From the NCBI GenBank assembly GCA_018340805.1, contig JACMZG010001870.1, positions 49,058,468 through 49,122,467 of the forward strand: a stretch of DNA of 64,000 bases, written 5' to 3'. A program made the position numbers and the translations under genes. Source of the DNA: Microvelia longipes (lineage: Eukaryota; Arthropoda; Insecta; Hemiptera; Veliidae). The stretch's first letter is position 1, and every line of letters starts with the position of its first letter. Below, in pieces: positions 33,811-44,182 of this stretch. The notes beneath the pieces are model-generated. The model was not told the origin of the DNA and ran no database searches. It was given only the letters and a program-made list of their open reading frames with translations.

Positions 33811-34116
33811 TATTGACTTTTAGTTTGTAAATTATTTTAGGAAATTATTATTTATTGTAATCATTACCAGAAAACTATTGAAGATTTAGGTCTTCCGGTG
33901 GTGACCGTGTCAGTTCAGTTTAAATATACAATTGTGTTTTCATCCATGATGTCCTACATCCCTGAAGATGCCTCCCACAGTGGAAGCGAAACGTCGGATT
34001 CTTCATCTACATTGACGCGGTCACCACCAGAAGACCTAAATCTTCTATAGTTTTATGGTAATGATAACGATTAAATAATAATTTCCTAAAATAATTTCCA
34101 AACTAAAAGTCAATAT
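33811..34116. mobile_element. Long-TIR element (family B) with hammerhead-like centre
   Basis: The left arm TATTGACTTTTAGTTTG ... GAAGATTTAGGTCTTCCGG, TGGTGACCG is complementary to the right arm ending AAACTAAAAGTCAATA. Arms are about 100 bp. The centre has CCTGAAGATG, CCTCCCACAGTGGAAGC and GAAACGTCGG (33961-33996). The inner ~70 bp of each arm recur at 44216-44305 and 46322-46440, where a large foldback sits between them. Confidence 0.8.
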
Positions 34117-34360
34117 ATATGAAGCAAACACACTCATGACATAGATAGATAGTTGCTAGGCAGCTGAAAGCCTACTTTACTATAAGTACAGGCTTAGAGT
34201 TATACTGGTCAGATAATTATGTCATTTTTATAATAAGTATTATTTTAGCCATTTGTCATTGCCACCTGTCACGCATAGCTATTCATGACTTTATTATTTT
34301 AAAATTGATCTTTGCGTCAATGTATGTTAAACTATATTTTAAATAATATACTATACTACT
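34117..34360. other. Intron, nothing recognised
   Basis: Spacer between two transposon remnants, unassigned. Confidence 0.5.
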
Positions 34361-34681
34361 CATAGAGATATTATTACTAGAGATGCCCTATAAGTTAAAA
34401 TTTTGAAACATCGAAAATATAACCTGACCACCTTCGATTACAAATACTATCAAATAATCAGTACAAAATTACAATACCTTATATAAGAGAATGTTAAAAA
34501 TACAAATCAAAACACAAACAATTTGCAGGAAGCCAAAATTATTTGATTTATTTTAACCTTAACTCACTCTTAAAATAGGTTTCAATGAGGTTACACAGAG
34601 CCCATGAGAGCCCCAAAAAGATGTTTCAGGCCTCTCAATGTATTGAGATAGGCTATGCTGCCTCTAGTATATATCTCTATG
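34361..34681 (-). mobile_element. hAT-like MITE, family H1, intact with 8-bp target duplication
   Basis: 321 bp with terminal repeats CATAGAGATATTATTACTAG and (inverted) CATAGAGATATATACTAGAG. Exact 8-bp duplication ATACTACT at 34353-34360 and 34682-34689. An 8-bp duplication and short C-A-start termini fit the hAT superfamily. No transposase. Relatives: 27818-28092, 32155-32425, 52317-52637, 54548-55074 and a scrap at 60670-60720. Confidence 0.9.
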
Positions 34682-34807
34682 ATACTACTGGTCAGTAAAA
34701 TGAATCTTTTGTTTACAGAAGCGACATTATATACTAGCGAGCGAATTGAGTCAGTTAAAGGAGTTAAGTTAAAACAAGTCATTGGCCTCACAGTGTTATC
34801 TATGTCT

Positions 34808-34915
34808 TAACATGTCATCGGACTCTCTTCACTCGTCCTCAGATAGTAAATAAATTCGTTTCATTCCCAGTGGTCATTTATCCAGGCTCGATGCTGCTTA
34901 ACTTTTATGGTCCAC
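34808..34915 (-). mobile_element. 5S-rRNA-derived SINE (S5), inverted copy
   Basis: On the minus strand GGACCATAAAAGTTAAGCAG, CATCGAGCCTGG is 5S-like. After a short deletion of the box C region come ATGACCACTGGGAATG and CTGAGGACGAGTGAAGAGAG. The 5S head keeps the box A part better than the 7.2-kb copy. Confidence 0.72.
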
Positions 34916-36423
34916 CAAAAACCATGAATATACTTGTTGTATTAAAACGAATTTCATACAATCGGATTACTTTCAATTTTTTTTAACAATTTCATAAAAA
35001 CGTATAAAATTAACAAATTTTATCATTCGATAAAAATTGTACTGTTCCTGATAAAGAAATGAAACTTAGAACATATGTTAGTCTCATACATGGCTAGATG
35101 CGTGCGGAATTTAAATCGCATCGCATCATTTTTCCGTGTTTAATGATTTTTTGAAATTTTTGCTGGTTATTGCGGGTTAATGACGTCATAAAAAATACTA
35201 TTCCTATACTGTATAAATGAGAAAAAAATAAAAATAAAACAACTATTATTATATAAAATGGCGATTAAAATTACTTTTAAGCAAAGGGAACTCGAAGCTT
35301 CGGCTGAAGGAATGGAGATATTAAGGAAGGAGTCATCGGTGACCCAATGCCGTATTACAATGTAATTACAATGTATGAAGCATGAAACCCAGATAAGATG
35401 AGTTGTTAAAATTAAATTGTTAGCGAGTTTCGAGAAAATTGGTTTGGAGAAAAAACTATCTAGAACAGTCAGGAGGCAATGCAAGCTTAAAATATTACTA
35501 GAAGAACTACTTTTAAGTTAGTTTTACCGATTTTTTTAAAGAACACCCTCACAGGACATTAATGGATGATCACATGCTGATCTTTATAAAAGTGCACCAA
35601 CCGTAATAACCACAGTAGAGTCGAAAAATTGAAAATTATGTTGTATAGGGAACTAAACTGTTATTAATTAGACATATCGAGACATTGGTATGGCTAAAAT
35701 GACCAAGACATTGGTGGTGAAATGACCAAGATATTGTTTGTTTTCCAAAATCACAAGTAATACAGAAAACGGGTCAAAAATGCAAGAAAAATAACGCTAT
35801 TTTCTCTCTTCATTTTTAATAAGGCCTGACATAATTAATTTTACTATCTATTCTTCTTGTTCTTATCTCTTATCAATTTTTGTTAATCTCAGTTCAGTTT
35901 TAATTCATTTATTTTATTTGTTATTTGACTGTGTTAATTAGTTTTAATTAACTGTGCTATTAGTTTTAAGCTTGTGTTTGTTTGTATAATTATCTAGTTA
36001 ATTATGATTTTGTAAAAAAATTACCTTTGATGCATGAAGATGCCTACAATGTTAGATGAAATATATAGCTAGATAATTAGTTTTTGTTGTTATTATAGAA
36101 CTTTAAGCTGTTGCGTTTAAATTTCTTATCAAAAAGAAAAATAAGTTCAAATCTAAATAATGCTAAGATTAAAAAGGAAAAGGATAACTTCTTAATTACC
36201 TCCAGTAAATAGCACACTTACTCAAGACCTTAGTGCTCGCTTACTTTACGGTTGAAGAACTATTATATCTTGTGAAGCAAGTAAAACACACACCTGTTCT
36301 GAGCAGGATTCGAACTTCAAATAATACGAGCATGGATTCTTGGCTGAGAATCCAATATATAATGCGAATTGCATTATAGCACTCGGTTATTCCAGTACGT
36401 TATCTATGGTGTACAGATCTTAC
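34916..36423. other. Intron with one dispersed repeat (family D)
   Basis: From about 34930 to 35200 the order AACGAATTTCATACAATCGG, CTGATAA.GAAATGAAACTTA, ACATATGTTAGTCTCATACA, TTTTGCTGGTTATTGCGGG, TTAATGACGTCAT recurs at 51440-51780 and 62480-62700. Right of 35200 I recognise nothing. Confidence 0.55.
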
Positions 36424-36552
36424 CGTGTAAATAGAATGCAGGCCTGAGTGTTAGAGGTCCAGATATGAGACTGACCCCCTCCCTTGTAGTATTGTCAAGT
36501 TGAAGCTCTCCTAGCAGGTCTAGACCTCCTCGTCTACCCTCGCCCCACCCTC
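36424..36552 (-). CDS. NELL-type exon: N-terminal start of TSPN/LamG domain
   Basis: 129 nt, beginning with two bases and ending with one base of split codons. It reads GWGEGRRGGLDLLGELQLDN, TTREGVSLISGPLTLRPAFY, LHG. It matches the first part of the NELL thrombospondin-N domain (D-L-L-x-E-L-x-L-x-N-T-T, then GVxxVSG and KAF-LFQ at the place of RPAFYLHG). The acceptor is GTCTGTTGTTACAG (AG at 36553-36554) and the donor GTAAGATC at 36416-36423. Phase 1 at its end fits phase 2 at the start of the 27175-27379 exon. This is the most 5' coding exon I can see. It lacks a signal peptide, so at least one more exon must precede it. Confidence 0.92.
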
Positions 36553-36554
36553 CT

Positions 36555-37399
36555 GTAACAACAGACAACTTATTAGCATAAAACAACGCAAAAAAAATTC
36601 CGACTTTGCGGATCATCACAACAAAGGGTGCATTTGCAAGTTCCAACGTAGAGTGATGTAGAAATCCATACAGTATGGGTGGGGGCGCGGGACGCACTGG
36701 TCTGACACACCCGGAATAAGCTTTTTAAACGGGTCTGATTTTTTGGTTCGCCGTTCATCTACTGGATGAATACGCCTTCCGCGTAGTAGTTTTGTGGAAT
36801 ACTGCTAAAATATAGGCACATTTTTAAACTTTATAATCGTAAAATTTGGTTTGTTGGGGATTCCATCACGAAGTTTTATTTTCCGAAAACAGTTTCGTCA
36901 AGAGAACTTGACAATCCAGGTATTAAAAACGCAAAAATATTCTCATATCAAGCTATTTTTTTTAAGTGATGCGTTTTCTTGCCAACTTGATGATCGTGTC
37001 TTGATAAAACATTTGTTCTAATTTATAAATTTTTGTAATCCGTTTTAAGTCAAGTAAGAAAAAACCTTTTATTCCTTTTAAAACCTATGATTTCAATCTA
37101 TATGTTATTTAGTACAACTTCACTTTAAAACGCAAGTGAAAAGTGAAGATTTTTACCATCTCCAACTTGAACCGATATGACTTGGCGGGACAAATAAGTT
37201 GGTTTCTCTACTTTCTTGGACCCAAACACTTTGCTGGAAATTTCTTTTCACGCATGTAGTTTTTCGTAAGATTCATATTTCAGAAACAATAGGTTTTTTC
37301 AGACATTTATAATGTCAAATTATTATCAAGTTACTGATTCAAAAAGGATCAGTAACTCGATAAACACATTTATCGAGGCGTTCAAAAGTTATTTGGTGC
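36555..37399. other. Intron 5' of the first visible exon, nothing recognised
   Basis: Should be the acceptor-side end of the intron following the missing signal-peptide exon. I see no exon-like signal. Confidence 0.5.
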
Positions 37400-37426
37400 C
37401 ATATATATTATATATATATATATATA

Positions 37427-37465
<39 letters not shown>

Positions 37466-37611
37466 TACACTTGAAGTTAAAAGGAGTAGAACACTATCTC
37501 TTAGGAAGCTGGCAAAAAAGGGCCCAACAACGTGGCCTACTTGCCTGGTAGTTACTACCACTCCCCCCATATTACTACTACTACTACTATATATATATAT
37601 ATATTATATAT

Positions 37612-37658
<47 letters not shown>

Positions 37659-37660
37659 TA
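37400..37660 (+). mobile_element. S1 SINE 3' fragment between two (AT)n tracts
   Basis: TA repeats at about 37405-37464 and 37590-37660 enclose a 125-bp S1 3' end (TTAAAAGGAGTAGAACACTA, GGGCCCAACAACGTGGCCTA, hairpin GGTAGT-T-ACTACC, (CTA)n) at 37466-37590. It is heavily 5'-truncated. Confidence 0.85.
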
Positions 37661-38671
37661 CCATCTTCCTTAATGACCTCAGTCTCATTTGTTTAACCTT
37701 CTTTAGAAAATAATAAATAAAAAAACAAAGATAATATCAGAAAATCATAATATACTATAATATTAATATTACTGATAATATCAGTAAATACAAATGCATT
37801 ACAATAAGTAAAAATAAATAGCACGGCAACATAAATAAACACAATACTTTTCTATTTTGTCTGGAGTAAAAGGTAAATAAAAGTAAGAGTTAGATAAATA
37901 GCAGAGTAAACTAGAGATAAATAAAGTTAAATGAAGGTTAAGTTAATTTGTCAAGTTTATCTTGCCATTCTGGTCGACTTACTTCCAAACATCCTTACCC
38001 GCAGTTTTAAGTAAAGTAATAGGCTCTCTAATAGATCTTTCAACCGACATTATGTTGATTATAAGCCATATGTATGTTATTTTATAGAAGTTCATATATA
38101 TTATACATAATTATATATCTTTATTATTTTTCGTATTAGTCTCCATTGTTTTATGTTTATTATTTATCGGACACTAGATGTGACGGAATAAAATTTTATT
38201 CCGTCCCATCTAGTGTTCGGAAAATAATAAATATATATCTTTATGTAAGACGTGATTATATACTTTCACCTTTAACTAAAAATCTATTCCATATTATAAA
38301 TATTATATTAAGATATTCATGCTACTAGGCGAATATAGGAAGAATATTACTTACAACTATAATAAATTTAGTCCCCGAGCTGAAAAATTGGACGAGCTGT
38401 AAAATTACCTACAGAGGCAAAGCTGAGGCAGGTAATTCATAGTATAACTACCGAACTACAATCGAGTAGCCGTAACCTGAATATATTTACGTGTTCTTTA
38501 TATTTAAAATTCACTAAATACTTTCGTGTTCGTGCCTAATAAAGAGTAAAATGAAACTCAAATTCCTACTGAGAGTAGATATTAATAGGTCTACATTCTT
38601 TTATATTAGCTTGAAAGTTGCAGCCAAACTAAATATAGAGATACAAAACAATGTTTCTAATTATATATACC

Positions 38672-38679
<8 letters not shown>
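37661..38679. other. Unassigned, with one perfect small palindrome
   Basis: At 38157-38232 TTATTATTT.TCGGACACTAGATGTGACGG pairs with CCGTCCCATCTAGTGTTCGG...AATAATAA. No genes seen. Confidence 0.6.
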
Positions 38680-38756
<77 letters not shown>

Positions 38757-38775
38757 TTATAATATTATATTATGT
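38680..38775. repeat. (AT)n microsatellite
   Basis: TA repeat of about 75 bp with an AT-rich right edge. Confidence 0.95.
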
Positions 38776-40449
38776 AGTAGAACAAAAGGGTAGTTTTAGA
38801 ACAGTTGATATCTCCTTTTAATTCTGCATTCTTGAGTAATAATATCTGCTACTAAGTAAACATCATTGATCTATGAAACAGATCTGTATTTAATTAGGTT
38901 CTCTAGGCCTCAAAGTGGAGACAAAATTTACAACTTTTAAATTTCTAATAGGCAATAAGACTGTATATTAGACTAAGGTTAGTACGTTTCAAGGATACGC
39001 TTAAAAGGTATAAAGGTTTACCCTTAAGGGAACGATAGAGTAGAAAAGTTCTTCATTCTTGAGTTTTCTCTCTATACTTTTTATGCTAGATCGGTGATTT
39101 TTTAATTTTCCTCATTTATAACGTAGGTATATATGAAAAATTATTGTGTTTGTGAAAAATCCGAAACCGAGATTACAACTGAAATATCTATTTCAGGTGT
39201 TTTCCAAGTAGTTTGTGCGTGTATATGTGTGTATATGTGTGTGTGAATGTGGGTGTGCGTGTATTTTTTTCGGCCTATTCCCATAGGTTGATTACTGGGC
39301 TTTAGGACATACTTTATTTCAAAACAGACAATTGTAAAATTACAATTATCTCAACAAAAGTTTACACAAAGTGAAAATAATTAACTACCTAATTAACTAA
39401 CTTGTATTTCTTCTATCTTGTGCTTACCTAGGGAGAAAACAGTCATTACACCCCTCTTTCATTTCCCTTCTCGGCTACACCTCAGGAGTAACATTGGTGG
39501 TTTACTTCGACTCCACCTCAGAACCCAACGAAAAACTGGGGCGTAATGACTCTGTTTCCTCCTTTGGTACGTAAATGACTATTACGCTCAATGACAACGA
39601 TCTTTCAACAGTGTTGGGCTCAAGGTTTGCCTAATATCAACTAAAACTCTCTCCATGAAACTTGTAGAACCTAGCCTGGAACCGTTTACTTCAGCCAATA
39701 TTCTAGTTTATAAAGTAGTACTAAAATCAGAATAAATGCCGGCTTGGGCGCAAAAAGCACCTAAATAAATTTATTTCTGAAGAAAAAACGGGAATCATTT
39801 CTTTGTCGCTCCTTGGAGTAGATATTAATTTAGTTGAGAATTAAAAATTTATATTTAATTAGTCAGCACTTCTTAGATTGCTGGTTTAATATCTCGTGAC
39901 GGATCGAATTTGTTTAACGCTTCGAGTACGAGCTATTTGTATTAATTTTTTCTAATACATGCTAAGTAAGTATTATTTATAATGTTTTGCATCAACTTGA
40001 AAAAAAACTCTTTCCAAGTTGAAACAATGAAACTAAATAAAATGAGCTAATAATAAGTTATCAGTTAAAGATAATGTAATCGTATCACGAAGATCTGATA
40101 ATGACTCCTTATCACGATATTCTCTGTTTGTTAACGGCCTGGATATGTTGTTTATCTTTTAAGATTTAAAGATAGATCACGGCATATGACAGAAGTAGCA
40201 TTTCTTGTAGTGTTATTCACGCTATATAATGAGGATATAACAAGAAGCAAGTGCCGGACTGAAGTTATGATAAGTTAAAATCATTTATGATTTAATGAAT
40301 CAATCAAATTGTGTTGTAAGGTTTTATTTAAATTTCTAAGACGGAAGATATCGCGATTTGCTAGAGCGCAGCTTTCTTTGTTTAAAATATTGACAACAGG
40401 GCAGTGAGCTTTTAAATTTTAATAATTTCTTTACTTTTCCTTATTTATA
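38776..40449. other. Unassigned, with a TG-rich tract and a weak inverted repeat
   Basis: A GTGTATATGTGTGTG tract lies at 39215-39265. At 39425-39455 and 39545-39575 there are weak inverted matches (GGAGAAAACAGTCATTAC / GTAATGACTCTGTTTCC). At 39107-39165 a piece of the TATATAGGAAAAGTATTG-type repeat is present. Confidence 0.5.
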
Positions 40450-40682
40450 AAATAAAAAATAAAATGCCTTTTATGTTTTAGGGCCTTTCAGCCCATCAGG
40501 TATTCACCCTGCGGGAACCACCTCAGGTGGTTGCATCTACTACACTCTAGAATTAATTAAAGTTGGCGATATTTTTTAATACAAGTACTATTCATAAAAT
40601 CTTAGAGTATAGCCCGGGCTGCGAACCCCGGACCTTCGGTGCCGAAATCGAACGCCTTAACGATCACGGCCACGGAGGCCTA
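40450..40682 (-). mobile_element. S2 SINE, inverted, with 13-bp target duplication
   Basis: On the minus strand: head GGCCTCCGTGGCCGTGATCG, box-B-like GGGGTTCGCAGCC, the hairpins CCACCTGAGGTGG and CAGGGTGAATACCTG, GGGCTGAAAGGCCC, then a TTTTATT tail. TTCCTTATTTATA is repeated at 40437-40449 and 40683-40695. Confidence 0.9.
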
Positions 40683-40808
40683 TTCCTTATTTATACCGTA
40701 AGAAAAGTATTGTGTTTACAAAAAAAATCCAAAACCGCAATGTCACCGGAATTATCCGTTTTAGGTGTTTTTAAAACAACCTGAGTGACTTTCAGTGGTT
40801 TAAAGAGA

Positions 40809-40830
40809 TATATATATATAATATATATAT

Positions 40831-40909
<79 letters not shown>

Positions 40910-40920
40910 TGTGTGTGTTA
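40809..40920. repeat. (AT)n followed by (TG)n
   Basis: Compound microsatellite: imperfect TA units, then about 20 TG units. Confidence 0.95.
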
Positions 40921-42540
40921 CAATAAGTACAAGGAAGAAAATTCTAACAAGTAAAATTGTTATCTTATTTAAAGTTACAAGCTTTTGCCTTATTTAAAAT
41001 CTTTAACTAGTTACTCACTTCCATAACACTAGCATTAATCCTTAAAATATTTTATGTATTTTCTATGAAAATCTAGAATATTAACTGAATAAATGTCATT
41101 ATTGCAGGCTCATGACGTCATAAAAAGGATCGGGTACAGATAAAAGCTGTGAGTAGATAAAAGCATATATTTTTCTTCCCTAAATTAAATTCGCCGGAAG
41201 CAAAGGGAGAAAACCAAATGCACAGAATCACGATGGTGTGTGTTAACAAAAAGATTCAGGTCTATATATTTACTAAAAGCCCGCATAATGTTTTCATCAG
41301 GTTTTTTAAAAAATTTATTTACGTCAAATAGCATAGAAGTACCAAACTACCAGCTCTATTTATATTTGAGAAACTTTTTATTTGAGTTTGAACTTTCTCT
41401 CGCCATAAAAGCATCATGCAGGTCCATAGTAAAGTTCATTTAACTCACGTTTAAGTTTCACTGTTGGTAAGAAGAGAAAAATAACAATTATTTTCTTTCT
41501 ACAATTAGTTAGCTAATTGTAGAAAGAAAATAATTAAGCAAACAACACTAATTATATTTCTGAGTACACTTGGCATTTTGTATTGATTCCACCTTGTATC
41601 ATTAAGCTCATTCTGTTATACTTGATTTTATTTACCTAATGACTTAATCATAAAACAAAATTTCTAACTTCACCTTTATTTTGCAAATATTATATTATAT
41701 ATTTATACAATTTACAAATATTACATATTTGCCAAATTACTATCCAAAATAACAGGCATTATAAACTTAGTGCGTACATTATAGGGCTGATAGGATATCT
41801 ATGTGATAAGCCGTCATATTTTTTCAACTAAGAGTTTAAGGAGATGTTCTAAGCCTGATATCGAAACTTATACATCAAATATAATAACCCTGATATCAAA
41901 CAGCATATTTTCATGTATTTAAACATAAACAAAAGGAATCAGATACTAAAAATGAAATAACAGCTCGTCCAAAACTATCATAAAAACTTTGTTATTTGCA
42001 ATAAATGGTTTGTCACTCGTTTTTTTCCGTACATTTGTTTAATACGGGCTTTAGTAGACCCCGCAAGTCCCGAATTATGAAGTCCTAAGTCTAGCTCTGC
42101 TCTGCTGTAATGAATAGTATTTCTTAAAAACAATTACACCAACTTTAATTACTCAGAGAATAGTGGGTGAACTTCATTCAAGGTGATCTCGAGTTCTGTT
42201 GGTAATGGAAGCAGTTCCGAGATGGGCTGTTTTCTGAGAAGATTATTACATTACTGACAACCACCTGTGACCCAAAAATTATTTTGGATGATGCAGACAT
42301 GCTGCATCCTACGTATTACCTTCCTATTTTAAAGATAAGCAGTGAATGAAAGACACTTTCAATTATGCATCTTCCAGTTAAATATTTTGCCTTCAAGGAA
42401 TTTTCCCTTAATTAAAGGGGTCATAGATCTTAGGTCTGACTAAAATAAAGAAAAACATAGAAAGAACCGAGTTCATTTCATAGAAGGGAAATGTACTGAC
42501 GTATTTGTAAGTAGCTGTTAGTGTAAGCCACGCGGCTGCC
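40921..42540. other. Unassigned, with a perfect palindrome and a decayed S2 SINE
   Basis: At 41489-41538 AATTATTTTCTTTCTACAAT and ATTGTAGAAAGAAAATAATT form a perfect palindrome with about a 10-base centre. At about 42090-42180 TAATGAATAGTATTTCTTAA, ACACCAACTTTAATTACTCA is a decayed S2 body. Confidence 0.55.
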
Positions 42541-42600
42541 GCCCCACCCTCCCACGTGGAAAACCACGTGTGTATCCATGGTAACAGTATATAACCACAA
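42541..42600. promoter_or_regulatory. GC-rich island with two CACGTG boxes and an RFX X-box
   Basis: CACGTG occurs at 42553-42558 and 42565-42570 with a 6-base gap, followed by GTATCCATGGTAAC (42572-42585), a close match to the canonical RFX X-box (GTNNCC-AT-GGNAAC). The island is far richer in GC than its surroundings and no repeat family covers it. It lies 6 kb upstream of the first visible NELL exon, so it could be a promoter or intronic enhancer of that gene. A minus frame over it (42408-42644) does not look like a signal peptide and lacks a good donor. Confidence 0.5.
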
Positions 42601-43455
42601 CATAAGCGAATCTCCCTTCCAGCTTGAGTTTCAATGGTTTTCAACTTTTGAAACCTTTAATTAGAAAGAAACAGAACACAGTAAGACTCTACCGCTAATA
42701 AGAGAGGCAGTAAATGGAAATCCCTCCGGCGCTCTAAGTTAGAGAGAAACATAATATATTTATAAAAAAGTACAATATGAGGTTGCTTATTTACAATAAG
42801 TTGCTACATACACAGTATACTGATCTATCTTATACAAGACATTAATTGAAACAAATAATAAAATAAGAAATTTACAAGAATAGAATAACGTATTAATCAC
42901 CATTATACTTAAGCCAAAAAATTAAGAATAATTATATAATTTTGTCAAAAGAGTTAATAAAAAACTAGAGTAAAGTCAAAAATAATAAATAATTTTATTT
43001 TTCTAATTTTTTTTATTCGTAATTTTATACTTCTAAGTCTATGTCATTCACCATGTTGCCGTAGCTCGCTTTTCATGTTTTCTAATGGTTCTGTTCTCGA
43101 TTTATTTTACAGGGTTCTAGTCTTGGATAAGATGACAGGTCTAGGTACTTCAGTTATAAATTTGTTTGAAAAAGCATGATAAAAAATATAGTTTAATTAC
43201 CCAACTCAGTCTGGCCGCAGGGGTGGGCTCAACTTTGAACTTAGTCTCAGAATCTGAGTTCAGAAAACTATATGGTTTCACTGCTTCCAAATAACAAACT
43301 AAAAAGGACTGCTGTCCTTTTTAGGTGTATATGCTCCTTCTATATTAGTATTATTCTAAGCTTAAAACAAATGTTCATATCTACAGGTGGTCAATTCATC
43401 AGTAGTCGCAATTTTAAAAATATTCACTATTACATTTTAAACATTACAACTAATT
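42601..43455. other. Unassigned
   Basis: AT-rich sequence with no recognised feature. Confidence 0.5.
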
Positions 43456-43631
43456 TAGTACGACACACAGCTAAAATCAGTTGACAGTGTAGGAAAAATA
43501 ATGCGAGGGAGCCTAATGAGGTTATTTCTGGTGTTAAACCACGCCCTCAATTTCAATTCAGGCCAACCTTATTGGTTCCTCAACACTTTGTTCCCACGCT
43601 GTCAACTGATTTTAGCCGTGTGTCGTACTTA
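43456..43631. mobile_element. MITE family M1, copy 3
   Basis: About 176 bp; both ends carry AGTACGACACAC(G/A)GCTAAA and CAGTTGACAG. TA flanks are less clear (TTT/TTA left, TTAA right). Confidence 0.83.
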
Positions 43632-44182
43632 AGTTGACATCTAAAAGTGCTGGAAGTTTCCAAATTGAAATATTAGACTTGCTATCTACTTTTAGTCTGA
43701 CCCTGGGAATGATTTACCGAAAGCTATAACGTCTTGTTTTAGCTAAATATACATTAATGAATTACAACCATAACAATTGTACACTATATTCTCTTTATGA
43801 TAATACAAAGCATTACGAATGAAACCGTTTGTTGTAATAATTTTTATACGAGAATATCTTAAAATTAAGGATTATTTCAAGTATTTCCTCCCCCAGTATT
43901 AAAGCCACCCCCGGTAAGACTGTCCCACCCCCGTATCATTGTTAAGGTAAACGAAGGCTTTGTTAGAATTATGCACCCTCCTCATACCGGAAAATAAATC
44001 TGATTAATTGTTTAGTCATCACGTCTATCTTCCCTTCTTTACAGATTTTAAATAATCCTAAGGTTTTGTAGTCTGATATAGCCACTAAAGAAGCGTCATG
44101 CCAGATCTTGACGCTTATTCTATACTTTAGCGGCTGAGGTGGGGAATTTTCATCAGAATGAAAATTCCTTTACGACCTCATT
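43632..44182. other. Unassigned
   Basis: Contains a C-rich stretch (CACCCCCGG-type) near 43885-43930; no gene seen. Confidence 0.5.

Noticed and set aside
35167..35484. 105-codon minus ORF
   Set aside because: Hydrophobic AT-rich chance frame without splice sites or family motifs.
42408..42644. Minus ORF over the GC-rich island as the NELL signal-peptide exon
   Set aside because: No hydrophobic leader followed by a cleavage-like site, and no good donor leaving one base for the 36424-36552 exon.
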